From Channallabes apus (taxonomy: Eukaryota > Chordata > Actinopteri > Siluriformes > Clariidae): a DNA stretch of 64,000 nucleotides. Location of the stretch: NCBI GenBank assembly GCA_030522415.1, contig CM060124.1, positions 25,727,454 through 25,791,453 on the forward strand, read 5' to 3'. Positions 30,871 to 43,438 of the stretch are shown here, piece after piece. A model generated the notes under the pieces. That model searched no databases and had not been told where the DNA came from. It saw nothing but the letters and a program-made list of their open reading frames with translations. Position numbers and translations under genes: made by a program. Position 1 is the first letter of the stretch; each line of letters starts with the position of its first letter.

Positions 30871-32225
30871 TAGTCATTACTGATCTACCTACAGTAGTAT
30901 TAGAATTATGGTTTTAGATATTGTAAGCTAAACATTAACATAAAAAGAAATAAAAATAAACATTATAAACACTATTTTCCCCTTGTATAAACTAGCTTGC
31001 TAGTAAACAAAACCAGTTATTTAACATTAAATGGCTGACTAACTAACTTAATGACTGTTGACCAAGTATAACCCAGTACAATATTCTCAGCATTAATGTT
31101 CCACTATGTTTGAGTTTGGCTGACTTCACTTAAAATTACACTGAAGACGTGTCAGGTTTCTCCCTAAATGTTCTGTCAATCCTCTTCTAAAATATTGTAA
31201 AATGTGACACCCTACAGTGTTTGTCCTAGCAGGCTTGTTTTTCCCTTTGATTTCCCTGAACTCGTCAAGGATTCACTCTCTTCCGAAGTGATTACTCTTA
31301 ATTAATTCAGTCTATTTCTGTCTGCTTGGCTTAATCTGAATGGACGTTGTCCTCAGGTGGAGAAAAATTTCCTGAGACAAGCTGCCAATAACTGGCAGAA
31401 CTGCTCTGACATGTTGACCAACTGCATGCCTCACAGTTTCCCCAGATATGCAGTGATAATTGGACACGTTATCAGTGACTAGAATTAGTCACGACGTTAT
31501 TGAGATCTCCCAGGGTTCGCGGCAGGAGGAACAACGCAGACTGAAAAGGTCATGTACAAATGCTACATCGGAGGCATTTGTTTTTCACTCTGAGCGTATA
31601 AAATGATGCAATAACAACAATAACAGCAACAAAACTCATGAGAATAACATCCTGTCTATATGACTCTTCATACTTTTGTTAAACCCAAAAATGGAGGTTT
31701 AGCCAAATGAAAAAGGCGACTTTTATACCTCTATTATGACTGTTTCCACATGACTATATACTGTGTATAGATCATGCAACTTTTATCGTCCAATATATCA
31801 TGCAGAAAAAAAATTATTAATTAATAAATATATACATGAATAATAATAAACATGCTTTTTCATTTAACTGCTGACCAAGTTGTCCATCTATGAGCTATGT
31901 GGTGTGAAATGGTACTACAGTGCTGCTAGAGTAATACTGCTAGTGCTACGAACTGGGCTACAAATGGAGATTTGGTATGTGATTCTGATGACAATAAAAA
32001 AAAAATACAGAATTTTTATACAATTGTGACATTAAAATAAAAATTGCTTCTCATATGATTTTATTTATTTATTTGTTTAAATTAAATATGCTGCTTGCAT
32101 GGAAGGTTTTATTTATGTATTTATTCATTTATTTATAATTATGTTTTTGGGGTGATATTTGTGACTAAATGTGTGAAAAACTACTCATTTTTGGCAAATA
32201 AATAAATTAACTAATAATAATAATA
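30871..32225. other. AT-rich DNA; possible conserved block 31290-31640
   Basis: No gene. The stretch 31290-31640 has balanced composition with words such as 'cagtgataattgg' and 'gaattagtcacgacg', unlike the AT-rich flanks. Confidence 0.3.
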
Positions 32226-32588
32226 ATCATTCATTCATTCATCTTCTATACCGCTTTATCCTGTATTTAGGGTCGCCGGGACCTGGAGCCTATCCCAGGA
32301 AACTCAGGGCACGAGGCAGGGTACACCCTGGACAGCGTGCCAATCCATCGCAGAGCACACACACACACTCATTCACACACTATGGTCAATTTAGGAACGC
32401 CAATTAGCCTAATCTGCATGTCTTTGGACTGTGGGAGGAAACCGGAGTACCCGGAGGAAACCCACCAAGCACGGGGAGAACATGCAAACTCCATGCACAC
32501 AGAGACGGGAATCGAGCCTGGCCCGGGAATCGAACCCGGACCCTGGAGGTGCAAGGCGACAGTGCTAACCACTACACCACCGTGCCGC
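32226..32588 (-). mobile_element. DANA/Mermaid-type SINE, full length
   Basis: ATTC tail at 32227-32241, body, B box complement 'ggaatcgaaccc' and head end 'accaccgtgccgc'. Flanked by AATAATAAT on both sides, so it inserted into an AT-rich target. Confidence 0.9.
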
Positions 32589-33820
32589 AATAATAATATT
32601 AATAATGTGACAGCATTATGATTTTATGTAGAAAACACATTTTCCCCTGTTTATGAGCATGGAGATTTATGTATTTATTTATTTGAATTCTGTTCATGTG
32701 AGCTAAAATATTATTATGGAAACAGACAGGATTTTTTTTCTGAATTAGTAGTATACCTAAAAATATGATCATGCGTGTCTTATCCTCTAGGTTTGATTTT
32801 GGAGTCGACCATTTTTTAATTATTTATTTTTTTGTGTGGAAATTGACCAGTTAAGCAAAATCTTGGTTAATGTTTATTCTGTGTAAGCATGGTACAGTAT
32901 GTTAGCTAGCGCATAACCGCACAGGGCAGTGTAAATTATGCAGAAATCGAAAATTCCTGGAAAGTTCTCAACTTTGAAACTTTGCAACCCTTTACAGCAC
33001 AAGCTTGAAAAACTGACACCTTCATTAATTATGCTGATGAAATCTGCGAGTCGATCGTTTTGAAACGTGATTAACCGCAGGAGGAGGTGACGACCCGCCG
33101 TCTTCGGCGCAGGAATCCCTGTGCTGATCGAGCTTGAGCTCCGCATCTGCAGTGTGATGACTCATTTTCTTAATGGGACAACTGCGTGGATCGCTGCCGA
33201 ACATCGTCACACTGTGGAGCGACTGAAATGGAATAATGTTTCATCTCCAGAGAAACTCACTGAACATCCTGTTTGTGTGCAAGACATGCTTTTGTTTTTA
33301 TACCATCTGTCTTGGTGGAAGTAACAGACTTGTTAGATTTCTACTCACTTTACCATTGTTCGGTGTGATGTTGCATGAACACCAGTTTAAAACAGTGGCG
33401 AACAGGATACACTTTTATATACAGTATAAAAAGGTTTTATCTATAAGGGAAACTGCCAACTAGAAAAAATCCCCCATTTTTTATTTTTTCACACACAAAA
33501 AATGGAACGTTATACTGTATTTCATTGACTTGAAAAGGACAATAAATGTGCTCTTCTAAGCTGGATATTAAGCTGGGAGCCACTAAAATTGTGGTCAGGA
33601 TGGCCATTTAAGAAAAGTGTTATCTAAAAAAGTGGATTTCAACGTTGTGTCAGGTCCTAAAGAAAAATGTATAACCATACTGTAGTTTGACCAATTATAT
33701 TTTTTTATATATATAAGGAGAACTGAACTTTTTGATATACTTTAGATTATAATACTGTATATTTTTTAATTGAGGTGGAATCTGTGAGAGGGAAACAGAC
33801 ATGGGTTTATGCTGATTCAC
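32589..33820. other. AT-rich DNA; more complex block 33040-33220
   Basis: No gene. About 33040-33220 is GC-richer and contains 'gactcattttcttaatggga'. Open frames crossing it have no recognisable motif on either strand. Confidence 0.3.
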
Positions 33821-33823
33821 TAT

Positions 33824-34402
33824 TGCCACTTTTCTACTGCATAGTTCGGCACGACACGGTTCAGTTAAACTCACTTCGGTTCGGCGCAGTTCGGCTCGGT
33901 TTGCGCTTCCACTGCAGTGTAGTAACGCTTTAGCGTGGGCGGGATTACTCACGTGTCGTTTTAGTTGCGGCGCCGCTACTGCCGTGACATCATCGTAAAC
34001 ACGCCACAAACAAACACACAACAATGGAGCATATCGACGGCATGGTGTTCTTCATTCTCGGCATGTGGATGTTTTTAACAGCGAGACGAAGGAGTTTGTT
34101 TCAAAAGAGGCCGACGGTTAATACAAAAAGGTGCGTGCGATCCTTCTCTGGCTGTTTCTAAATATAGCGGTTCTGTTGTGTCTCGTGTCGCAAGTTCAGT
34201 GACGCAGTAATGACGATTTTCTCCGGCTAATCAGTGACCAGCAGAGTTTACACGTCACGTTTTGGTAAAGGTTCGGCGCGCTTGGAACCTCGGCTGAGGT
34301 GGTACTAAAAAAAGGACCAGGTACCAGGTACTGTTCGAAAACCCCCCAAAAGTGAGCTGAACTGAACCGTGTCGTGCCGTACTATGCAGTGGAAAAGCGC
34401 CA
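33824..34402. mobile_element. MITE with ~40-bp terminal inverted repeats
   Basis: The left end 'ctactgcatagttcggcacg' mirrors the right end 'cgtgccgtactatgcagtgg'. The arms continue through CACGGTTCAGTT and AACTGAACCGTG. TAT flanks both sides (33821-33823, 34403-34405). Non-coding interior of about 490 bp. Superfamily uncertain. Confidence 0.82.
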
Positions 34403-35325
34403 TATCTCTCCACTCTAGAACTTCATTTTCAAAGGAGCATGGTTTATGAACAGTTTTGAAGAGTTAAATTATTTTTGCTAGACATGATTTTTTTTCTACC
34501 TAATGTTTTTCTGCTCTATTTGTTGTTATATGTCTCATTTTATGATCAAACCAAAAATGAGGGTATTAAAGGTGTGGGAGAAAATTAGTTTGGCCCAAGT
34601 CCCTAAAAAAATCCTTATGATTGTTTATTAATCTATTATTATTATTAATTTTTTTTTTTATTATTTAATTCATTTGTTTTTTGTTGAAGTGTCTGTTTAA
34701 TGCAATCTGCTTTATAATCTGCACGTAAAAAGGTCAGGGCTTCTAGCAACAGCAACACAAAACTAAAATAGCTTACAATGACAACACTAGAGATTGTTTC
34801 AGTCCATACCTACCACTTATTAACCCTTTAAAACCTACCATAGAAGAGCTCAGGCCAGAGTGTATTCATATAGTAGTGTCAGTTCATACAGAAGTGTCAA
34901 TTTTTGGAGCATTTTCATATGCCATAAATCAATGCAATCCATACACCCCCTTACCATCATGAATGTAATTGAAATAAATGCCAAGTAACTAAATACATTG
35001 TTTACAAGTGCAGTAAAAAAGGTATTTATTTTTCCTAACTAGTTTATAATGTGCCACAAATGTCAACCTCAATTTATTTGGTTCATCTGTGTCAATTAGT
35101 TTAAGATATTCTCATTTTTATAAATGCTCTATGTACTTCGCTGTTTATGTGAGGATGGTTTTATTTTATTTCGGTGAATGTGAAATTGTGTGTGTGTGTG
35201 TGTTTGAGAGAGGGAGAGAGAGTACTGACCGGAGGTCAGAATCGAACCCGACAATGGAGGTTCAAATGCTACACCAGTGCAACAACAGTGCAAACCTTTA
35301 ATCTCCATCATGTGACTTCAGGAGG
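34403..35325. other. AT-rich DNA, short GT/GA repeat
   Basis: GT repeat at about 35188-35203 followed by GA-rich sequence. No gene. Confidence 0.4.
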
Positions 35326-35812
35326 TACCTGGAAGGCTCATCAGTGGAGATCATACGACTTAATGTTCACCTGGCAGAGAACCTTAGTTGGTCCCTCAAC
35401 ACCAGCTTCATAGAAAAGAGCAACCTACAATGTCTCTACCTTCTACAAAGACAGTGAAAAGCCCATCACTTTCCTTCTATCCTCACCACATTCTACATAG
35501 GGACTATCGACAACATTCATTTTGGCTGTCAAGACCCTGCAGCGGTTAGTGAGGACCAGTGATCATCAGGGTCTCCCTTTCCTCCATCACATGCATTCGA
35601 GATTATGCGATGACCCGACACACCAACCTTTCCGCCTCCGGCTATCTAACAAACAAAACAGCAGCATTTATTTCCACACAGTTAGATGGTTAGAAAGTCT
35701 TTCCCCACAAGCCATCAAACACACACACACTCACACTCAACTCAACACTATTATATTGCACTCTCTCTGTAAATGCACATTGTCCCTCTTGCCATTTATC
35801 ATGTTTACACTC
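35326..35812 (+). pseudogene. LINE reverse transcriptase C-terminal remnant
   Basis: Broken pieces on the plus strand fit the C-terminal part of a Jockey-group LINE (CR1/L2/Rex1 range): TWQRTLVGPSTP, KTLQRLVRTSDHQGLPFLHH, DDPTHQPFRLRL and ESLSPQAIK in the correct order. The related LINE at 59322-60200 has [10 protein letters not shown] and FFPQAIRSL at equivalent places. A short 3' UTR follows to the SINE at 35825. Old and inactive. Confidence 0.65.
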
Positions 35813-35824
35813 ACTAAATTTATT

Positions 35825-36202
35825 CATTCATTCATTCATTTTCTATACCGCTTAATCCTGTGTTCAGGGTCGCGGGGGACCTGGAGCCTATCCCAGGAGA
35901 CTTCGGGCACTAGGCGGGGTACACCCTGGACAGGGTGCCAATCCATCGCAGGGCACACACACATACACACACTCACACACCCAATCACACACTACGGGCA
36001 ATTTAGGAACGCCAATTAGCCTAACCTGCATATCTTTGGACTGTGGGAGGAAACCGGAGTACCCGGAGGAAACCCACCAAGCACGGGGAGAACATGCAAA
36101 CTCCATGCACACAGAGACGGGAATCGAGCCTGGTCGGGGAATCGAACCCTGGACCCTGGAGGAGCAAGGCGATAGTGCTAACCACTACACCACCGCGCCG
36201 CC
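35825..36202 (-). mobile_element. DANA/Mermaid-type SINE, full length, 12-bp TSD
   Basis: Complete copy. ACTAAATTTATT duplicated at 35813-35824 and 36203-36214. It inserted into the end of the LINE remnant. Confidence 0.93.
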
Positions 36203-36214
36203 ACTAAATTTATT

Positions 36215-37380
36215 ATTATTATAATTATTATTATTACTAGTAGTAGTATCAATAAATTGAAATACATTTACGCAATTTAATTCACATTAGAACGCTATTG
36301 AAGTTCTTTTGGTGCCTTGAGCTTGCCATACTGTATTTAACAATTCATTTTTCTTAGTCAAAGAAAAAATGAAATTCACAAGCCAACAAGCATACACATT
36401 GATTTCTACAAGCATCAATATTTAAATGTATATGTAGATTTATTTCCACGGTCACGAAGGTCTTATGTAAGTGTCACACTCCCCAATGAACGCTACTCCC
36501 TTTCTGATTAATTCCAAGCCGCAACTTTGTCCCTGTTAGAGTTTTTGAAATAAGCAAACTTTTTTTTTTTAACATTCTGTTTAAGCATTACCTCACATAA
36601 TCTCGTTTCCAATTTAGATAGTCATCTCATTCTGCCGTAATTACAGTGAATCCAATTAAGGAAGAAATTGCGTCGGGGAAGTGCCTGAAGTTGATGAAAC
36701 AATAATCACCTTCTGCTCCTTAGATAACCTCCTTTTTTTTGCTTTTTTTTTTTTTTCCTTTTTTAAAGCCTCATGTTCTCCAACCATCTGCGTGCCGCCA
36801 CTTTATCTCCGGAGAACCCGCAGCACGGAGCTGTCTGGATTACATAACACACGGTTCTGAAACATTCCGCTAAGCGTCAAAGAGAGTGACGAGTCTTAAC
36901 ATTCAGTGCTAACGCTCCCATGCTTTCACCCGCCCCCAGGAGGAACCGTTGGCTCGTGCGTCCGTGACAGTGACACACCGCAGACCTGTGGCCGGTGTGT
37001 CTTCCTGAGCGAAGGGCAACATCTTCTGCATGTGATTCGATTTTGTAGTAAATACACTGACACGAGTGCGTGTACAAGCTGTCACTTTCTATTCGCTTGG
37101 TTCTCCGTCTTCGAGTCGTTGGCGAAACGCGTCTTTCATTTCTAATTCTACGCTACCGAGAAACAAACACAGCTCAATCCCATTATAGTGTTCCAATCAG
37201 ACTCAATCAGTTTCCTCTATTATCAGTCTGGTTCGCTGACCCCTGATAGGCGGAGGACAATAACTCCTAACTCAGGATGAGTGTGGTCTGTGAGTCAATA
37301 GCAGGGGTCATGTAGAGACAGGGACACTGTGGGGCAGAAGCACTATTGTGGACCAAACAGACAGTAATGAAGTACGTCTG
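36215..37380. other. unique DNA with possible conserved blocks
   Basis: About 36595-36720 ('gtaattacagtgaatccaat') and 36775-36900 are of even composition and separated by a poly-T run at 36730-36760. No exon was recognised, although an open frame crosses 36906-37145. Candidate regulatory sequence. Confidence 0.3.
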
Positions 37381-37417
37381 CTCTGTCTGCGTGTTTGTCT
37401 CACTTTAAGTATGTCTG

Positions 37418-37517
37418 CATGTCTCTGTCTGTCTCTGCATGTCTCTGTCTGTCTCTGCATGTCTCTGTCTGTCCCTGCATGTCTGACTGAACATCTGTTT
37501 GACTTTTAGCATGCCTG

Positions 37518-37594
<77 letters not shown>

Positions 37595-37674
37595 ATGCCT
37601 GTCTGTCTGTCTAACTGGTCCATCTGTCCGCATGTGTTTACCTTTGCATGTCATTTTTATCTCCCTGACAGTTA

Positions 37675-37712
<38 letters not shown>
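37418..37712. repeat. compound TCTG/ATCT/CT microsatellite
   Basis: A 22-bp unit 'gcatgtctctgtctgtctct' repeated at 37418-37487, (ATCT)n at about 37517-37560, (GTCT)n to 37612 and (CT)n at 37678-37711. Confidence 0.9.
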
Positions 37713-38564
37713 TACTCTTTGTGAGCTGATGTATTTCTATACCTCTCTGTTTATCTGTCTGTCTCTCTGTTTCTACCACATCTACTGTATATGTCAATCT
37801 GTCTAGCTATTAATGCATTTATTTCTTAGTCTTTTTTGTCACCTCCCAAAATATCCTTTTTATGTTATTTAGCTCTGTAAAAGTTGGTGTAGTGTGCGCG
37901 TCTATGTGTGTGTGTGTGTGTGTGTGGTGTGTGTGTGCGTGTGTGTGTGTTTAATTTAATTAAGCCATAAATAATGTCAGGACCTTACAGTGCCGCACTG
38001 GGAATTCTTTGTCTAATTCTAAAAATAATGATATTTTGAATAATGAGATCAGCTGGAAAAAAAGAAAGACAACAGACTCTGTGTTTCTGTTTGCCAGTGA
38101 GGTCCTTGTTCCAGCTGAGTTCACTGCGAGTGTGTGTTTTGCCATCAGGAGACAGAAGATCCACGTTAAACCCAGCAGGATTGACGTCTCAGCTCAATCC
38201 TTAACCAAACGCTCACAGAGGACCCGCAGCACATCAACAGCAACTATGTATTTCCTTCATCATTGTGCTGAGGTCTCTGAGTCTAAAGAGAATACATTAA
38301 CCTGTTTTATGGAGGCAGTCATGTTTTCTTTTGGAACTAGCACATCATTTTTATTTATTTATTTATTTATTTTTCCTAGCACATCATGGGTTGCTTTTTT
38401 TATGAATAGCAAAAACGTCATGGTGGGGCCTGATGATTTCCACAATAGTTAATAATAATAAAGATTTGTCACCTTCTCAATGAAATTAGCTAGTCTTAAT
38501 ATGAGGTGGTTTCAAAATGTTTCAAGACTAGTGTACATCAGGAGTTGTGCAACAGGTGCTATTC
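37713..38564. other. unique DNA with a GT repeat
   Basis: GT-rich repeat at 37903-37951 and an ATTT run near 38350-38371. No gene seen. Confidence 0.4.
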
Positions 38565-39545
38565 TGATGACATGCGTTTCCACTTCTGCTGTTTCATCAT
38601 GGACAACAAGATCGAACGTGAAATTCTGTGTGAAACTGGGCAAATCTGGCACGGAAACATTTAACATGAATTGAAAAGTTTACGGCGGCGCGGTGGTGTA
38701 GTGGTTAGCACTGTCGCCTTGCACCTCCAGGGTCTGGGTTCGATTCCCCGGCCAGGCTCGATTCCCTTCTCTGTGTGCATGGAGTTTGCATGTTCTCCCC
38801 GTGCTTGGTGGGTTTCCTCCGGGTACTCCGGTTTCCTCCCACAGTCCAAAGATATGCAGGTTAGGCTAATTGGCGTTCCCAAATTGACCATAGTGTGTGA
38901 ATGTGTGTGTGTGTGTGTGTATGTGTGAGCCCTGCGATGGATTGGCACCCTGTCCAGGGTGTACCCTGCCTAGTGCCCGAAGTCTCCTGGGATAGGCTCC
39001 AGGTCCCCGCGACCCTGAACACAGGATTAAGCGGTATAGAAAATGAATGAATGAATGAATGAATGAAAAGTTTACAATGAGTCAATTCAGGTGTTTTGAG
39101 TAGCACGCATGCTTCAAGAGGGAAAGAACATCACTGGAAGTTGACGAGAAATCAGAAAAATCTTCAACAAGCTCAACCCACAAAAACCATCTAAAGCAAC
39201 GATCGTCAGAGAAAAATCCAGAACACTGCTGCCGCTGTCAGTGTGTCATACGGATGACCCATTGTTCATATGAATGATTATTACCAGTGACAAAACTTGG
39301 GTGTACGGGTATGACCCTAAGACGAGGCAACAGTCTTCGCAGTGGATGAGCCCATCATTTCTTTGACCGAAAAAGGCAAGGCAGGTCCACAGCCTGTCCA
39401 AGTTGTTTTCTTTTCACATTTATTCACATACACTTTTCAACTTTTATGGTATTGAGCGTTCCCAGGGGCCATCAATAGCAAATGCTACAGCCAGGTTTTA
39501 AGGCATCTGAGGGAAGTCGGACAGCAAAATAATCTGTGGTGTGCA
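38565..39545 (+). pseudogene. mariner transposase pseudogene split by a SINE
   Basis: Before the SINE the frame ends NVKFCVKLGKSGTETFNM, the N-terminal HTH start of a mariner transposase. After it, sequence near 39285-39400 gives VTSDKTWVYGYDPKTRQQ-like and SQWMSPSSL/PKKARQVHS pieces matching the mariner block around the first catalytic aspartate, with stops between. The enzyme would excise and insert at TA. This copy was dead or was killed by the SINE and later mutations. Element ends were not located. Confidence 0.75.
38684..39063 (+). mobile_element. DANA/Mermaid-type SINE, full length, 12-bp TSD
   Basis: TGAAAAGTTTAC duplicated at 38672-38683 and 39064-39075. Intact A and B boxes and a (GAAT)n tail. 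It lies inside the mariner pseudogene. Confidence 0.93.
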
Positions 39546-39599
39546 ATTTTCTAAACTTTTTGATACCACTTGCTATGAAAATATGAGGTATCTAGGTAT

Positions 39600-40215
39600 G
39601 TGGGTAGATTATTAACCACCTTGGATCAAATTTTTACCTTATTTTTAATTGGATTGAGGTCCAGACTATTTGCAGGTAATGCCATTGACATTATATGTCT
39701 TTCTTTATAGAACGTTTTAATGGCTTTTGTCCTATAGCAAGATACATTATCATCTTTAAAAATTATGTCTTCATCACCAAACATCCTTTCAGTTGGTGGA
39801 TTAAGAAAAGTGCTCACAATCTTAATATAAACTTATTATTTATTGAAGAAGTTATGACTGTTATCTCCCCATACCTTTACCTGACAGGCAACCGTATAGC
39901 ATCAATGATTGTTAAAATGTTTTCTTCATTTAGATACATCACTAAATATTACTTTCATCCAGACGTCCAGAGTCCATGATTGCTTTTCTTTAGCCCACTG
40001 TAACCTTGTTTTTTCTGTTTAGGTGTTAATGATTTCTGTATTCAAATGTTATCTCCTTTAGATGATGTCTTACAGTTCAGTAACAGACCTTAACTCCAGC
40101 TTCCAGAATTTCCTGTCTTGACGATTTGATGTCTTTCTTGGTCTGCCAGTATGCTTCCCTTTTACAACCTTTCCATTTGATTTGTACTTGTATATAACGG
40201 TTGATGTCTTTCAGT
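39600..40215 (-). pseudogene. Tc1-like transposase pseudogene
   Basis: Minus-strand frame 39817-39626 reads GDEDIIFKDDNVSCYRTK (family FQDDNAxxHRAK, second catalytic Asp region), then LPANSLDLNPIKN (family WPANSPDLNPIENLW with the catalytic Glu replaced by Lys). Upstream to 40215 the sequence fits the N-terminal DNA-binding part but is broken by stops. No terminal repeats seen. Inactive. Confidence 0.75.
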
Positions 40216-40219
40216 TAAT

Positions 40220-41810
40220 CTAGTTTGTTATTGGAGGCTCAGATAGACCGTAGGAAATTCCTGTCCTGAACTATTGAGCGACTGCAGTCACAAGTCCTCA
40301 GAGAACAGTTGCTTCCATCAGCCGAGGCCAGGTCCATCTTCATGGTAAAGTGGAACCGTCCCAAGTCATCACACGCACCAGAAGCAGACAACACGGGGCA
40401 TCCATGCAACGAGATCGTCAACCAGAAGCGGGGCACCAGGACAAGTCAGACAGGACCAGAGGTCAGAGGTGGTCTAGCTCACTGGCAGCTCAGGAGCGGT
40501 ATGCATAGCTCGACAGCAGGAGAAGGAGAGAGAGAGAGAAAAAAGAATAATGAGGAGAAGAGGAACGAGGAGGTAAGAAAAAAAGATAACAGTTAGGTAT
40601 GGTCACAGTCACGTAATGTATGAGGTGAATGTTTATTTAGCCAAGAGTGCAAGCAGGGACTCCAGCAGGACTATGACAGCGTAACTAAAAGGGAGAGCCA
40701 GAAGGAAACACAAACATGAGGGGGAACTGGGATGTAAAGCGACCAATCACCTCACCATAAACAAACCTGAATGATCAAATGAGACTGAGGAAGACAACAT
40801 GTAAACTTACCAGTTCACCATAATACTCTACGTCCATGAGTCCCCCAGATCTGCTCCTTTACCTAAGGCAAATCTATTTACAAAAATGTGTGGCTAAATA
40901 AATAGGTTTTTACCCTAGACTTAAACACTAAACCCCGATTCGGACGGGACTAGTTTTACAGGGGGTCGTTGTGATTTTAACCCCGTCCGAATCTGCACTG
41001 TCTGTCTTTCTCTCACACGACCTCTGTAAAAATTCCAGAGCAAATTACCTACTGTTTTTCAGCAAACTCGGAAATCTAATCCCGTCCGAATGCGAATGTC
41101 TGTGATTGCCGAATATATTTTTTTAATGGATGTAGATGTGGACATGTGGTCTTGTGCAACGCCCACATATGAAACACAGACACTCCTACTGTACCTCCGT
41201 AATAAACAAGGAGATGTTAGTCCTGTCCGCATGCGTACATGAAATGACAAAAGTCGTCTGAAGAAAAATTCAAACCCAACCGTCGTTTGGAAAACTAGTC
41301 CCATCCGAATAGGGCTTAAGACTGTGTCTGAGTCCTGAACGTTAAATGGAAGACTATTCCATAACGTTGGGGCTTTGTAACAAAACGCTCTGCCCCTGCT
41401 GTAGTTTTCATAATACGTGGTACTGACAAGCATCCTGCATCCTTTGATCAAAGTAGGCGTGGCGGATTGTACAGTAGGACACTAGCGGTTCACTCAGGTT
41501 CTGTGGCGCGAGAACAGTTAATTCTTTATACGCCAAAAGAAGTATTTTAAAATAGATGTAAAATTTCACTGGGAGCCAATGCAGTGTGGATAAGATAGGG
41601 GTGATGTGCTTGTATCTTCGGGTTCTAGTGAGGACTCTATCACTGCATTCTGAACTAACTGAAGCTTTTTTATGAGCCTAGTTGACCAACCAGATAGTAA
41701 GGCTTTACAATAGTCCAACCTAGAGGTAATAAAAGCATGAACAAATTTTTCTTTATTGTTTAATGACAATATATTCCTTATCTAGGCAAATTGGCAGTCA
41801 GCTTCATTTT
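40220..41810 (-). pseudogene. L2-like LINE 3' half with long 3' UTR
   Basis: Minus-strand HAFITSRLDYCKALLSG (41735-41690), LQLVQNAVI, a broken SLHW region, then GRAFCYKAPTLWNSLPFNV (41390-41335) are the C-terminal motifs of an L2-type LINE. The remaining sequence down to about 40220 resembles the long 3' UTR of the same family. A 385-bp MITE splits it at 40932-41316. Frameshifts are present. It is a different subfamily from the copy at 26120. Confidence 0.78.
40932..41316. mobile_element. 385-bp MITE, TAA target duplication
   Basis: The left end ACCCCGATTCGGACGGGACT mirrors the right end (reverse complement AGCCCTATTCGGATGGGACT), about 28 bp with a few mismatches. TAA flanks both sides (40929-40931, 41317-41319). 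TWA duplications are typical of PIF/Harbinger. No coding capacity. Confidence 0.85.
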
Positions 41811-41886
41811 TAACTGCAGACTAATTACCATATATAAGTCAGATGCAGTTGTTTTTGAACTGCAAAGTGCATGATTCCATTATATT

Positions 41887-41946
41887 TGGTGGTGGTGGTG
41901 GCGGTCTTTTGGTTGCTCCCGGCAACGGGTCGCCACAGTGGATGAA
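41887..41946 (-). mobile_element. 3' fragment of the tRNA-Gly-headed SINE
   Basis: GGTGGTGG tail and 'gttgctcccggcaacgggtc' plus 'gccacagtgga' are the reverse complement of the 3' end of the SINE at 7712-7951. Confidence 0.75.
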
Positions 41947-42716
41947 ATGTTGTTAGTGAGCTATCAATAACGCTATATTACTAACAAACATTGTTTGAGG
42001 ATTAGCTGATGACTATACAGTATGGCAATAACTAGCAGGAGCTAATATGAAGTAAAAAAGGGTAAATATTTATTTAGATGAATATTTGCAAGTAAACTAG
42101 CAAGTATGTAAACGAAAATGTTGCTACAGTAACTGTGTTAATGTTATATGATCTAGTTTACAATAATCTGGTAAAATATTAACTTGTTGAGCAAATCTTT
42201 CAGAATTAAAATTTTCTATTTACACTTGGTTTGCTACTCTGGCAGGTGAAGCAGACTTACTAGAAGGTACTGTATGCTACCATAATTTTCATGCTAATGT
42301 AACACTGAAGAGCTATTAATGTTATGAATTAAATGACAGGATTTCGCCATTTTGGGTGAAAATCTAGCACACAGATTAATACCACAATCATTTATTTCTT
42401 GTCTGTTGCATCAGAATCGTTTATACAAACTTTAACTGATTTAACGTGATGGATTCAAGAGATGATTAAAGAAACTCTTCCCCAAGTGGCAGAGATGATT
42501 ATAATTTGAAACATATTATTTTCTTTTTTTCTGACAGGTTCTCCCACTCACGGAGCAGTTCAGAGAGTACAAATTAATTCTTCTTGAACTACTGAAGAAG
42601 GAATAAAGTAAGCTGCAGTGCACACTTTCTCAAAGTCTGACATGTGTGTGTTAAAGGGGCAAAAAGAATAAAAAACGCAAGGACACTTTTTGCAAAATTG
42701 CATCCTTTTCAACTGT
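41947..42716. other. AT-rich DNA, no feature seen
   Basis: No gene or repeat recognised. Confidence 0.4.
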
Positions 42717-42719
42717 GAT

Positions 42720-42794
<75 letters not shown>
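42717..42794. repeat. (GATA)n microsatellite
   Basis: About 19 perfect GATA units. Confidence 0.97.
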
Positions 42795-43260
42795 CTCATT
42801 ATATTCCAGTGTCTATGCCTTGTACAATTTTACTTAAACATTGAAAGAACGAGGAAGCTACATTTGAAATGTTTCCTTCCAGTTCTCTCATATTGTGTTT
42901 AATTTTTGGTGAGGAAAGCAAACTGATTAATTACACGAATTAATTATGATGGATAAATGAGTGTGAGATACTCTGATGACCGTCAAGGTTGTGTCTAAAC
43001 TTCTTGGTCGTGGTTCTTATAATCAAAGCTTGTCTGTATGCATCAGTGTCTGGCATGTAATAACACCTGACAGGTAATGTATTGCTTCGTGTTAGCGGGG
43101 ATTGGTTAATGTCTTGTCCTTAGGTGAATATGATCATTTTGATATGGACAAAATATTTTAAAAAAACAAGGGGTAGGGATGCTAATTACTGTCCTGTGCA
43201 TTACATTATTGCATCTGTAGGCCGAAGATGACTAAAAATGAATGTTTTAAGACTGATTTT
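42795..43260. other. AT-rich DNA, no feature seen
   Basis: No coding or repeat signal. Confidence 0.4.
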
Positions 43261-43261
43261 A

Positions 43262-43438
43262 ATTCTACACCTGGAGTAACCTACAGGCAAACCTACACCT
43301 GGACCAATCTATAGATGAAGCTAAATATGGACTAAGTAAATCTTTATCTGGACTAACCTCTATCTAAACCTACACCAGGATCAAGTTAAATTTTAGACCT
43401 TGACTAATATATGGATTAATTCAGACCTGGACTAACCT
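43262..43438. repeat. degenerate ~30-bp tandem array, left part
   Basis: Variants of 'ctacacctggactaacctac' repeated about six times. Continues at 44757 beyond the Harbinger remnant. Confidence 0.65.

Noticed and set aside
36906..37145. 79-codon open frame as a host exon
   Set aside because: No splice context, no recognisable domain, and an overlapping open frame on the other strand.
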